From an uncultured Sphingobacteriales bacterium (lineage in GTDB: Bacteria; Bacteroidota; Bacteroidia; Chitinophagales; Chitinophagaceae), in NCBI GenBank assembly GCA_937871285.1, contig CALMQS010000038.1, forward strand, positions 124,001-188,000: DNA of 64,000 nucleotides. Reading direction: 5' to 3'. Positions 52,541 through 60,914 of this stretch are shown here, in pieces. The position numbers were made by a program, and so were the translations under genes. Numbering within the stretch: the stretch's first letter is position 1; every line of letters starts with the position of its first letter. The notes beneath the pieces were generated by a model that was not told the origin of the DNA, did not search any database, and saw only the letters and a list, made by a program, of their open reading frames with translations.

Positions 52541-53317
52541 ATGCAAACGTTATCCCTGTCTTTTCACAACCATACACTTATCATCACCATCAACCGCCCC
52601 GACAAGCTGAATGCGCTCAACAAAACAGTGATACAAGAGTTGAGTGGGGCAATGGACGACGTATACAATAATGCGGAAATAAGATCTGTGATCATTACCG
52701 GTAGCGGCCCCAAAGCTTTTGTTGCGGGGGCAGATATTAGTGAATTTGCCGCGCTTGATACCAAAGGGGGAAAAGTAATGGCCGAAAAAGGCCAAATACA
52801 GGTGTTTAATAAAATAGAACATTGTTCCAAACCGGTTATAGCTGCCGTAAATGGTTTTGCATTAGGCGGCGGCTGTGAGCTGGCTATGGCTTGTCATTTC
52901 CGCATTGCCAGCGATAATGCCAAATTCGGCCAGCCCGAAGTTAACCTGGGGTTGATCCCGGGCTATGGAGGTACCCAGCGGCTAACACAACTCATCGGTA
53001 AAGGAAGGGCTATGGAATTACTGATGACCGGTAGTATGATTGACGCCGGCACTGCCCTGCAATATGGATTGGTGAATTATGTGGTTCCGCAGGAAGATCT
53101 GATGAATAAAACCTTATCGGTCGCCGAACTTATCAATACCAAAGCGCCATTGGCAGTAGCAGGATGCATAAAAGCGGCCAACGCCGTTTTTGATGAACAC
53201 AAAAATGGCTACGAACTGGAAATAAATATTTTCGGGGAGCTGTTTGATACCGCCGATGCGAAAGAAGGCGCTGCCGCTTTCCTCGAAAAAAGGCAGCCGG
53301 TATTTAAGGGGCTTTAA
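52541..53317 (+). CDS. Enoyl-CoA hydratase/isomerase (crotonase family)
   Basis: A 258-residue crotonase-fold enzyme, probably hydrating trans-2-enoyl-CoA in fatty-acid or amino-acid breakdown. The oxyanion-hole segment FVAGADISEFAAL (60-72) and the second hole VNGFALGGGCELAMACHFRIAS (in part, 103-124, with Gly110) are intact. Both catalytic glutamates of true hydratases are present: Glu113 in GGCE and Glu133 in QPEVNLGLIPGYGGTQRL. It ends 14 nt inside a convergent gene relic. Confidence 0.93.
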   Translation: MQTLSLSFHNHTLIITINRPDKLNALNKTVIQELSGAMDDVYNNAEIRSVIITGSGPKAFVAGADISEFAALDTKGGKVMAEKGQIQVFNKIEHCSKPVIAAVNGFALGGGCELAMACHFRIASDNAKFGQPEVNLGLIPGYGGTQRLTQLIGKGRAMELLMTGSMIDAGTALQYGLVNYVVPQEDLMNKTLSVAELINTKAPLAVAGCIKAANAVFDEHKNGYELEINIFGELFDTADAKEGAAAFLEKRQPVFKGL

Positions 53318-53708
53318 TATTGAATATATCTTTTAATGCACGTCTTGCCGCATGATAGCCACACATGCCATGTACCCCTCCGCCCGGTGGGGTAGAAGAC
53401 GAGCAGATGTACATACCTTTTGCTGAAGTGCGGTAAGGCGAAAGACGCAATGCAGGCCGGGTAAACAACTGACCAATATCTTTTACAGAGCCATTGGGCA
53501 CATGGCAATAGGCCCATGCGGTATGCTTTCCTTCCGGCGCCCTGGAAGGATCGAATAAACTTTGTTGGGCTAACAATACAAAAGGCTTACCGGGATGATT
53601 GCCAATAATTTCCGGGAATGATTTTCCAGGGTATGATACCACTAAAATAACGCAGCCCTGCCAATAAACCCGTAAACCTGTAATTTTGCAGCGTTCGGAA
53701 GAACGCAT
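53304..53708 (-). pseudogene. Relic of a phytoene-desaturase-like FAD oxidoreductase
   Basis: The frame encodes 134 residues, of which those after about 36 match the C-terminus of NAD(P)/FAD-dependent oxidoreductases of the CrtI type: KPFVLLAQQSLFDPSRAPEGKHTAWAYCHVPNGS (in parts) and then LFTRPALRLSPYRTSAKGMYICSSSTPPGGGVHGMCGYHAARRALKDI (in parts). The FAD-binding N-terminus, some 350 residues, is absent. Between PNGS (residue 74) and DIGQLFTRP the family normally has about 45 more residues, so there is an internal in-frame deletion too. Not functional. Confidence 0.8.
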
Positions 53709-53757
53709 CCGCTTCGTAACTGATTTTATAATTTCCCTAAAATAGCAGCATACTACT

Positions 53758-55164
53758 ATGGATTACAGGATAGAAAAAGACACAATGGGAGAAGTAAAAG
53801 TTCCCGCTCATGCGTACTATGGCGCACAAACACAAAGAAGCATTGATAATTTCAAGATCGCCCGGGATATTAACCGCATGCCGAAGGAAATCATTACTGC
53901 ATTCGCGTATCTTAAAAAAGCGGCGGCTGTTACCAACTTTGAAGCAGGGATTCTGCCACAGGAAAAAGCAATGCTTATCGGTAAGGTGTGTGACGAAATA
54001 TTAGCCGGCAAATTAGATGAATATTTCCCCCTGGTGGTATGGCAAACCGGCAGTGGCACGCAAAGTAATATGAATGTTAACGAGGTAATTGCCTACCGCG
54101 GGCATGTATTGAATGGCGGCAAGCTGGATAACAGGGAAAAGTTTTTACATCCTAATGATGATGTCAACAAATCACAGTCAAGCAACGATACCTTTCCAAC
54201 CGCAATGCATATTGCAGCATATAAGATCCTTGCAGAGCTTACCATTCCGGGAATACAAAAGCTGAGAGATACGCTGGCAGCTAAAAGCAAAGCGTTTATG
54301 CAGGTGGTAAAAATAGGACGCACACATTTTATGGATGCCACCCCATTAACCCTTGGACAGGAGTTCAGCGGTTATGTGTCGCAATTAGATCATGGGCTAA
54401 AAGCCATTAAAAACACCTTACCTCATTTAAGTGAACTTGCCCTGGGCGGTACCGCAGTGGGTACAGGGATCAATACGCCAAAAGACTATGCCGGAAACGT
54501 AGCCCAACATATTGCGGCTTTAACCGGACTGCCTTTTATAACTGCGGAAAATAAGTTTGAAGCATTGGCCGCGCATGACGCAATCGTAGAATCGCACGGC
54601 GCTTTAAAAACAATTGCGGTGAGCCTGATGAAAATAGCGAATGATATCCGTATGCTTTCTTCAGGGCCACGGAGCGGGATAGGCGAAATTTTCATCCCCG
54701 ATAATGAGCCGGGTTCCTCCATTATGCCCGGTAAGGTTAACCCTACCCAATGCGAAGCTTTAACCATGATAGCGGCACAGGTAATGGGCAATGATGTGGC
54801 CATTAATATTGGCGGAGCAACGGGGCATTTTGAATTAAATGTTTTTAAGCCGGTTATGATCTATAATTTTTTACACAGCGCCAGGCTGATCGGCGACGGA
54901 TGTGTAAGCTTTAATGACCGGTGCGCCACAGGCATTGAACCCATTGAAGCGAATATAAAAGCGCATGTAAACAATTCCCTGATGCTGGTAACGGCATTAA
55001 ACACAAAAATCGGTTATTATAAAGCCGCCGAAATTGCTCAAAAAGCGCATAAGGAAGGCACTACCTTAAAAGCCATGGCGGTTAAGCTGGGGTATGTTAC
55101 ACCCGAACAATTTGATGAATGGGTACAACCCGCTAACATGGTGGGGGAAATCAACCAGGGATAG
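53758..55164 (+). CDS. fumC: Fumarate hydratase, class II
   Basis: Converts fumarate to malate in the citric acid cycle. The 468-residue enzyme is of the iron-free aspartase/fumarase superfamily. [14 protein letters not shown] (97-110), [11 protein letters not shown] (141-151), the catalytic-site His in [16 protein letters not shown] (187-202) and the signature [11 protein letters not shown] (319-329) are all present. Length and order are normal. It is a single gene with its own terminator, divergent from the oxidoreductase relic. Confidence 0.97.
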   Translation: MDYRIEKDTMGEVKVPAHAYYGAQTQRSIDNFKIARDINRMPKEIITAFAYLKKAAAVTNFEAGILPQEKAMLIGKVCDEILAGKLDEYFPLVVWQTGSGTQSNMNVNEVIAYRGHVLNGGKLDNREKFLHPNDDVNKSQSSNDTFPTAMHIAAYKILAELTIPGIQKLRDTLAAKSKAFMQVVKIGRTHFMDATPLTLGQEFSGYVSQLDHGLKAIKNTLPHLSELALGGTAVGTGINTPKDYAGNVAQHIAALTGLPFITAENKFEALAAHDAIVESHGALKTIAVSLMKIANDIRMLSSGPRSGIGEIFIPDNEPGSSIMPGKVNPTQCEALTMIAAQVMGNDVAINIGGATGHFELNVFKPVMIYNFLHSARLIGDGCVSFNDRCATGIEPIEANIKAHVNNSLMLVTALNTKIGYYKAAEIAQKAHKEGTTLKAMAVKLGYVTPEQFDEWVQPANMVGEINQG

Positions 55165-55256
55165 GCAGAAGTTTGGAATGGATTGTGAAGCTATAGCAGT
55201 TACATGGCGCAGGTTACAAGTTTTGCTGAAAGCTGATAGCTTTCCGCTATAGCAAG

Positions 55257-55287
55257 AAGGCATCTCACCACACGGGAGATGCCTTTT
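55257..55287 (+). terminator. Intrinsic terminator after fumC
   Basis: A perfect 10-bp stem AAGGCATCTC (55257-55266) and GAGATGCCTT (55276-55285) with a 9-nt loop, followed by a short T-run. Confidence 0.75.
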
Positions 55288-55793
55288 GCTTAAACCAACT
55301 ACAACATGAGAAAAAAGACGGTGCTAAATATTTTTTGAAACAGTTAGTATTTCTAAAACGGACATTAGATAAGATTAGTATTTACACCCGGAAATAATAC
55401 ATGCAAATTATAATTGCATGGTATGCCGTTATTGTATTTGAAGCGGTAATTCAACAGAAAAATTAAATTACCATTTGATAAACTCTGCCGCCGGCAGTAG
55501 AAATTACCTGCAAGATTAACATAATGAAGCATTTAACCAGGCTGAATTTTTTTTATTAAAATGCAAGAAAAAAACAGCAAAAATATTTTGATCTGTGCTC
55601 CGTTTAAGTATCTCAGGTATGACAATCACAAACGGATTTATATTCTTATTCCCTAACCCATCATCACCTGCAGGATTTTGTAAAACCTGCGCCTTAATTG
55701 TACCCTATGGCTGTGCTAATTCCACGGCCGCTTAATCCATACCCATAACAAAGCCTGCCGATTGATTTCACAACCTGGCGGCAACTTTGTAAC

Positions 55794-55825
55794 AAAAAAG
55801 CCCTCCTGTTCAGGAGGGTTTTTTT
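55794..55825 (-). terminator. Terminator of the lipoprotein gene, possibly bidirectional
   Basis: CCCTCCTG (55801-55808) and CAGGAGGG (55811-55818) form a perfect 8-bp stem with a 2-nt TT loop that will open somewhat. A-run and T-run on the two sides let it work in both directions. It lies 26 nt after the stop codon of the lipoprotein gene. Confidence 0.85.
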
Positions 55826-55851
55826 GTAAAAGTACAATCCGGTAATCCTTA

Positions 55852-56712
55852 TTATTTACATTGATATTCAAACTTTGTGAGTCCGTCTACTAAAGGTAAG
55901 CCGTCTACAATATCGCCCGAAGCATATAATTCAGTAACATAATCGTCAGAAGAAAATTTATAATTTTTATATTCCGTATTGTAGGCCTGTATTTCATTGC
56001 CATCGGCATCATATATCTTAACTGCGATTTTTTCCAGGAGATTTTTTGACTTCTTCCCCATATTTACTGAAAATATGTAAAGTGCCAGTTCATGCGCATC
56101 GGGAAAAAAGTATAAAAAATTTTTCACCGTTTTAGCATCATTATAGCTGAGCTCCGCGCTTAATGCCAATCTTTTGTCGCCGGTAGCCTCATTTACTTCC
56201 AACCCAACAAGGTTGCCATTTATCCAGTCATATTTGTATGTAAAAAATGGAACGTCAGGACTGTATGCGGGCAGAAACCATTGCTTGCTGTGCAACTGTC
56301 CGTCTGCATCGTATGCATACGTATACTTATAGCGTTCAGAGCTTGTATCCAGCGGGTTTTCCAGGGTATGAAACTCCTTTACCCGCCCGGAACCATCCAG
56401 TACAAAAAATTCGTTTTTATTAACCCTCATGGTGTCATTGCTATAGGTAAAATCTGCATGATAGCTTACTGTTCCGGAAGTGCTGTCATACCATTCTGTT
56501 TTATGGGCAAGGTTATTAACACCGGTGGTAATATGAAAGGAACCGTATCCCCGGCCTGAAGCCGAATCGTAGGGTGTAACCGTAACAATAGAACAATCAT
56601 TACCCAGGGGGGGAGGGCCGCCGGTTGCATTTTCGTGACTAAACTCTTTTTTGCAGGATGTAAAAAGAGCGCAAAGCACCACAATGGAGCATACTAATTG
56701 GAGTATCCGCAT
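55852..56712 (-). CDS. Hypothetical lipoprotein
   Basis: The 286-residue protein has a lipoprotein signal peptide with lipobox LFTSC and lipidated Cys near 20, followed by KK, so outer-membrane export is possible. The rest is beta-rich with repeated YAYDADGQL, YDSTSG, YDWINGNLVGLEV and IYDADGNEIQAYN-like words that recall YD/RHS-type or Bacteroidota DUF4595-like repeats. I do not assign a family. It follows lspA by 24 nt in transcription order, though that may be incidental; the signal peptidase encoded by lspA would process it. Confidence 0.75.
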   Translation of the reverse strand: MRILQLVCSIVVLCALFTSCKKEFSHENATGGPPPLGNDCSIVTVTPYDSASGRGYGSFHITTGVNNLAHKTEWYDSTSGTVSYHADFTYSNDTMRVNKNEFFVLDGSGRVKEFHTLENPLDTSSERYKYTYAYDADGQLHSKQWFLPAYSPDVPFFTYKYDWINGNLVGLEVNEATGDKRLALSAELSYNDAKTVKNFLYFFPDAHELALYIFSVNMGKKSKNLLEKIAVKIYDADGNEIQAYNTEYKNYKFSSDDYVTELYASGDIVDGLPLVDGLTKFEYQCK

Positions 56713-56736
56713 ATCAATTATTCAGCGTACAGGTAT

Positions 56737-57414
56737 TTACGATACCTGCACTTCATCATTTACGGTAGTGTTGGTCTCTACCGTTGGGTGCTGCTCCTTC
56801 TTTTTCTGCTCAAAAAAGCGTTTCTGAAATAACAGGATCGTTATAACGCCAATGGAAATGGAAGCATCGGCAATATTAAAAACGGGTCTGAAGAACTCAA
56901 AGTCTTCTCCTCCCCAAAAAGGCACCCATTGCGGGAAATGCGCATCGGTAATAATGGGAAAATATAACATGTCTACTACCCGTCCATGTAAGAAGCCGGC
57001 ATAGCCTTTTTCAGGAAAAATTGCCGATACATACGGATTAAATATATCCCCGCTGTTCTCAAATATCAGTCCGTAAAACATGCTGTCTATCAGGTTGCCA
57101 ATGGCGCCGGCATAAATTAAGGTTGCGCAAATGATAAAACCCTTGTGATAGCCTTCTTTAATGATATGCCGGATATAATAAGTACCGAATACCACGGCAA
57201 AAAGTCTGAATAAAGTAAGAATAATCTTGCCCCATTCTCCCCCCAGTTTCCAGCCATAAGCCATGCCTTCGTTTTCAATAAAATGGAGCCGGAACCATGA
57301 ACCGAGAATGAGTTTCTCCTCACCGAGGTAAAAATTGGTTTTTATCCAAATCTTAAAACCCTGATCAATAATAAGTATTGCTAATGTGAGAAAAATAACA
57401 GATTTGAATTTCAC
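56737..57414 (-). CDS. lspA: Lipoprotein signal peptidase (signal peptidase II)
   Basis: Aspartic protease of the inner membrane that removes the signal peptide from prolipoproteins. The 225-residue protein has four transmembrane helices and the family motifs: Asp17 in DQGFKIWIKTN, NEGMAYGW (48-55), GNLIDSMFYG with catalytic Asp110, and FNIADASI with catalytic Asp183. The long loop between helices 3 and 4 (about 115-170) and the charged C-terminal tail (about 200-225) are typical of the longer Bacteroidota form. Confidence 0.95.
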   Translation of the reverse strand: MKFKSVIFLTLAILIIDQGFKIWIKTNFYLGEEKLILGSWFRLHFIENEGMAYGWKLGGEWGKIILTLFRLFAVVFGTYYIRHIIKEGYHKGFIICATLIYAGAIGNLIDSMFYGLIFENSGDIFNPYVSAIFPEKGYAGFLHGRVVDMLYFPIITDAHFPQWVPFWGGEDFEFFRPVFNIADASISIGVITILLFQKRFFEQKKKEQHPTVETNTTVNDEVQVS

Positions 57415-57597
57415 TATCTACAGTTTAAGCGCAAACCTACAGGAAAAAGCTGATTTTCCGACACTTCAAACCATCCCACCAGGGCTAACTATCCCTGCAA
57501 TAAAACGGCTCTCCTAAAACAAAACAGATTTATACCACACTATGATACCAAACCGTTAACATTTTTTAAATATTAGTATAGTTTTAATCATTTCAAT

Positions 57598-57605
57598 TAT
57601 CTTTG
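57598..57605 (+). promoter_or_regulatory. Candidate -7 box of the 114-residue hypothetical gene
   Basis: TATCTTTG, an exact TAnnTTTG match, 8 nt before the ATG at 57614. No good -33 element; the spacer would leave almost no leader. Confidence 0.35.
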
Positions 57606-57613
57606 ACGGGTAC

Positions 57614-57958
57614 ATGCCAGCAAACAAAACATATAAGATAAAGCATCATATATCGGCGGTTCTTATGATCTTTACGCTATTGTGGCTTACCGTGAGTGCT
57701 CCGCTTATCCTGGACTTTCAGCAACAGCTAAACAGCAAATCATCCGGCGTTGTTAATCAAACAGCAGAAGAAAATACAAATCCATTTTCCGGCCTCAATG
57801 AAGAAAAATGCAGTTCGAATACTTTTTCAGAATATTTACATGAAGCATTAACGCTTTCTGAATTCAATACGCCCGGTCTTGAACACAGCAACCACGCTGG
57901 TTCGGTTATATATATCGCTTATTACGGAGAACTGATCTCCCCTCCTCCGGAAGCATAA
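57614..57958 (+). CDS. Hypothetical small membrane-anchored protein
   Basis: A 114-residue protein with a single hydrophobic N-terminal segment (about 13-32), which is either an uncleaved anchor or a signal peptide, followed by a polar, Asn/Ser/Glu-rich domain and the ending ISPPPEA. No family that I recognise. The frame is open from an ATG preceded by a TAnnTTTG box, which supports a real gene. It stands alone, 240 nt before the SulP gene. Confidence 0.55.
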   Translation: MPANKTYKIKHHISAVLMIFTLLWLTVSAPLILDFQQQLNSKSSGVVNQTAEENTNPFSGLNEEKCSSNTFSEYLHEALTLSEFNTPGLEHSNHAGSVIYIAYYGELISPPPEA

Positions 57959-58013
57959 TCTCCTTATTTCATTTCTACCATTCTATAACCATTACAGCTT
58001 GTCTTTAACTGCC

Positions 58014-58170
58014 GCATTATTGTATAATGCAAGCCATTAAATGATAAGCACGCTGGTTTTATTTTGTTGTATTAATCCCGGGCTTAACCCGGCGCCAACT
58101 CATGTTGTGCAGGTGGGATACCTGCACTTAAAACAAAACTATTTGTTGCAGAGCGGGGAAAACCCTGCTC
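58014..58170 (+). other. Series of hairpins upstream of the SulP gene
   Basis: Four stems in 160 nt: GCATTAT/ATAATGC (58014-58030), CCGGG/CCCGG (58078-58092), GTGCAGGT/ACCTGCAC (58107-58127) and GAGCGGG/CCCTGCTC (58151-58170, one G-T pair). They end 30 nt before the start codon. This may be a structured leader of the transporter gene or a cluster of dispersed palindromic repeats; the sequence alone does not decide. Confidence 0.45.
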
Positions 58171-58199
58171 CGATTTCTGTTATTTAATTGTTATAAATT

Positions 58200-59798
58200 A
58201 TGAAAGATCATTTTACAAGATATGTAAGAAGCATTCCGGGTGATTTTGGTGCTTCCATCGTAGTGTTTTTAGTGGCCTTGCCGCTTTGCCTCGGAATTGC
58301 CTTAGGCTCCAATGCCCCACTATTCAGTGGCATTATTGCGGGTATAGTTGGCGGCATTATTATAGGTACGCTCAGCGGTTCGCAGTTAAGTGTGAGTGGT
58401 CCTGCAGCCGGACTTACAGCTATTGTGGCCGGAGCCATTGTGATGCTTCCTTCATTTGAAGCATTTCTGCTGTCGGTAGTTATTTGCGGTGTTTTTCAAT
58501 TAATATTGGGGTATGCCAAATCCGGCGTTATAGGAGATTATATTCCTAAAAGCGTGATAAAAGGTATGCTGGCGGCTATCGGAATTATTCTAATTCTGAA
58601 GCAGATACCGCATCTTATCGGATACAACCGGGATTTTGAAGGCGATCAGGCTTTTTTACAGCCTAACGGTGAAAATACCTTTACGGGAATCTGGCATTCG
58701 CTGAATGCTATAACACCCGTGGCCATATTCATTGGCGTAGTTTGCCTGGCGTTCCAGTTTTTGTGGGGCACACTGGTAGCAAAAAAAGGCGGCTGGATGA
58801 AGCTGATTCCCGCTCCATTGCTGGTAGTATTGCTGGGCGTAGGTATTAATGAGTTTATAAAGTGGCAAAGCGTGGCGTATACTCTCGGGCAGGAACAAAT
58901 GGTTAATATTCCTGTTGCTGCTTCGGCGAAGGAGTTTTTCTCTTTTTTTACTTTCCCCGACTGGGGTAATATATCCAACAAGCAGGTATGGATCTCCGGA
59001 GTTACGCTGGCTTTGATAGCCAGTCTTGAAACGTTGCTGGGTATAGAAGCTACAGACAATCTTGATCCACAAAAAAGAATAACGCCTGCCAACAGGGAAT
59101 TAAAGGCACAGGGCGTGGGTAATATCGTATCCGGACTGATAGGCGGTTTACCGTTAACCAGCGTTATTGTTCGTTCTTCGGCTAATGTATATGCCGGCGC
59201 CAAAACAAAAATGTCTGCTATCTATCATGGGTTTTTTATTTTGCTCAGCGTGGCTTTTATACCAAGGATATTAGGCCTCATCCCTTTGCCGGCACTGGCA
59301 GCTATTCTTATTTACACGGGTTATAAATTGGCCGGACCATCCCTCTTCAAATCTTTCTATCGTAAAGGTTGGGACCAGTTTTTACCATTTGTGGCTACTA
59401 TTACTATTATTTTATTTACCGACCTGCTCGTGGGTGTGCTCGCAGGCTTAGCCATAGGGTTGTTTTTCTCTGCCCGCAGCAATTTTAAAACAGCAGTATT
59501 TATTGTAAACGATAATAATAATTATCTTATCCGCTTGCGGAAAGATGTCTCCATTTTAAATAAGAGAGGTATAAAAAGCAGGCTGGATGCTGTTCCTGAA
59601 CATTCAAGCGTATTAATTGATGCAACCCGTGCCGATTTTATTGACAGGGATATTGTAGAAATGATAGACAATTTCACCCGGGAGTCGCATAAAAAAAATA
59701 TTAAGGTGGAATTTAAAACCAATGCTGTTAAAGATTATGGGTTTGATGCTGAACTTTTGAACCAGCCCCAAAACAAAAGAACGGCAATAACAGTATAA
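58200..59798 (+). CDS. SulP-family anion transporter, probably bicarbonate
   Basis: A 532-residue inner-membrane protein of the SLC26/SulP family with about 12-14 helices and a C-terminal STAS domain (about 455-520; the loop VLIDATRADFIDRDIVEMI is visible). The N-terminal GDFGASIVVFLVALPLCLGIALGSNAP (in part) and GSQLSVSGPAAGLTAIV near 60-76 belong to the BicA/DabA-independent branch that is often fused or adjacent to carbonic anhydrases. A beta-carbonic anhydrase gene lies directly downstream, so HCO3- is the likely substrate, though sulfate cannot be excluded. Confidence 0.9.
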   Translation: MKDHFTRYVRSIPGDFGASIVVFLVALPLCLGIALGSNAPLFSGIIAGIVGGIIIGTLSGSQLSVSGPAAGLTAIVAGAIVMLPSFEAFLLSVVICGVFQLILGYAKSGVIGDYIPKSVIKGMLAAIGIILILKQIPHLIGYNRDFEGDQAFLQPNGENTFTGIWHSLNAITPVAIFIGVVCLAFQFLWGTLVAKKGGWMKLIPAPLLVVLLGVGINEFIKWQSVAYTLGQEQMVNIPVAASAKEFFSFFTFPDWGNISNKQVWISGVTLALIASLETLLGIEATDNLDPQKRITPANRELKAQGVGNIVSGLIGGLPLTSVIVRSSANVYAGAKTKMSAIYHGFFILLSVAFIPRILGLIPLPALAAILIYTGYKLAGPSLFKSFYRKGWDQFLPFVATITIILFTDLLVGVLAGLAIGLFFSARSNFKTAVFIVNDNNNYLIRLRKDVSILNKRGIKSRLDAVPEHSSVLIDATRADFIDRDIVEMIDNFTRESHKKNIKVEFKTNAVKDYGFDAELLNQPQNKRTAITV

Positions 59799-59847
59799 CA
59801 ATATGCCGGGCAATCCTTTTACATTATTAACCTTAAAAAAAACTACA

Positions 59848-60486
59848 GTGAAATCGCACGAAAAATTATTACTCGAAAATAAAGCGTGGGCAAGCGAGAA
59901 AATAGCAATGGATCCTGATTATTTCCAAAGGTTGTCTGAAGTGCAAACGCCGGAATTTTTATGGATAGGCTGCAGCGACAGCCGGGTGCCTGCCAATGAA
60001 ATTACAGGCACCCAGCCAGGCGAGATATTTGTACATCGCAATATTGCCAACATGGTTATTCATACGGATATCAACCTGCTGAGCGTGCTGGATTACGCGG
60101 TGAATTTTTTAAAAGTAAAACATATAGTGGTTTGTGGCCATTATGGTTGCGGCGGGGTTAAAGCGGCTATCACTAATAACGATTACAAAGCATTATTAAA
60201 TATGTGGCTCCGCGGTCTTAAGGATGTGTACCGCCACAACAGGGAGGCGTTAGATGCTATTGAAGACATGGATGCCAGGAGCGACAGGCTGGCGGAGCTC
60301 AATGTAATGGAACAGGTAGTAAGGTTATCGGAAACAACCATCATTCAAAACGCGTGGAAAGAACAGGAGGCCCCTGATCTTCACGGATGGGTATACGGAT
60401 TGAAAGACGGATTGCTGAATCCTGTTATGGAATTAAAAGCCGGCAGCAGGGTTGATCCGATATTCAGGTATGACAATTTAAAATAA
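59848..60486 (+). CDS. Beta-class carbonic anhydrase
   Basis: Interconverts CO2 and bicarbonate in the cytosol. Zinc ligands are visible: Cys in WIGCSDSR, His and Cys in CGHYGCGG; the Asp-Arg dyad in CSDSRVP is intact. The end LHGWVYGLKDGLL matches E. coli Can. I choose the GTG at 59848 (212 residues, KSHEKLLLENKAWAS) because it fits the family N-terminus; an ATG at 59803, 4 nt after the SulP stop, would add 15 residues without likeness. It is translationally close to the transporter gene, which supports a joint role in bicarbonate supply. Confidence 0.92.
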   Translation: MKSHEKLLLENKAWASEKIAMDPDYFQRLSEVQTPEFLWIGCSDSRVPANEITGTQPGEIFVHRNIANMVIHTDINLLSVLDYAVNFLKVKHIVVCGHYGCGGVKAAITNNDYKALLNMWLRGLKDVYRHNREALDAIEDMDARSDRLAELNVMEQVVRLSETTIIQNAWKEQEAPDLHGWVYGLKDGLLNPVMELKAGSRVDPIFRYDNLK

Positions 60487-60511
60487 CGTAAGCTCTGGAT
60501 CTTATTGAATC

Positions 60512-60599
60512 ACACAGGAGAAACACCGGAACATAGATTTCATTGACATTAAAACACGATATGGGTTTTTCTTTGTGTGCCAGGAGGTGTTTCCTGTGT
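60512..60599. repeat. Palindromic repeat after the carbonic anhydrase gene
   Basis: ACACAGGAGAAACACC (60512-60527) pairs with GGTGTTTCCTGTGT (60586-60599) with a 2-nt gap. A second dyad, CACATAG (60613-60619) with CTATGTG (60678-60684), follows. Neither carries a T-run; they look like decayed dispersed repeats. Confidence 0.5.
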
Positions 60600-60762
60600 T
60601 TGTTATCTTCAACACATAGGTACAATAGGGTCATAGGAAAACAGAGGGTATATTAACAACTATGTACGTCTATGCTTCTATGTGGTAAATATTCAGAAAA
60701 AGAACAATTACAAACTGATTTTCGTTTCCGAACATCCAAAATTCACGTTAAAATAGTAACGA

Positions 60763-60907
60763 AGGGGTTGTCTCAAAAGTAATATTTTGCCACGAAGTCG
60801 TTAACCTGCCTGTGATAGGTAGAGGCACGAAGAAAATAAAATGGGCAGATCAGGACTTTGCGTCTTAGTGGCATATCTTCTATACCGGCTCTTTTGAGAC
60901 AGCCTCT
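60763..60907. mobile_element. 145-bp MITE-like element with 17-bp terminal inverted repeats
   Basis: AGGGGTTGTCTCAAAAG (60763-60779) and the complement of 60891-60907 (AGAGGCTGTCTCAAAAG) agree at 15 of 17 positions. The interior has no frame and contains a second inverted pair, TTTTGCCACGAAG-like and GTCTTAGTGGCA-like words. The ends resemble the CTGTCTCAAAAG ends of some insertion sequences, so this may be a non-autonomous derivative. It also folds into one long hairpin followed by T6 and sits downstream of both convergent genes, so it may terminate transcription. Confidence 0.65.
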
Positions 60908-60914
60908 TTTTTAT

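Larger units (their letters stand above)
55165..55851. other. Spacer between fumC and the lipoprotein gene
   Basis: No gene is seen. Apart from the two terminators listed separately it contains a dyad, CATGCAA (55400-55406) with TTGCATG (55414-55420), in AT-rich sequence and otherwise nothing that I recognise. Confidence 0.5.
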
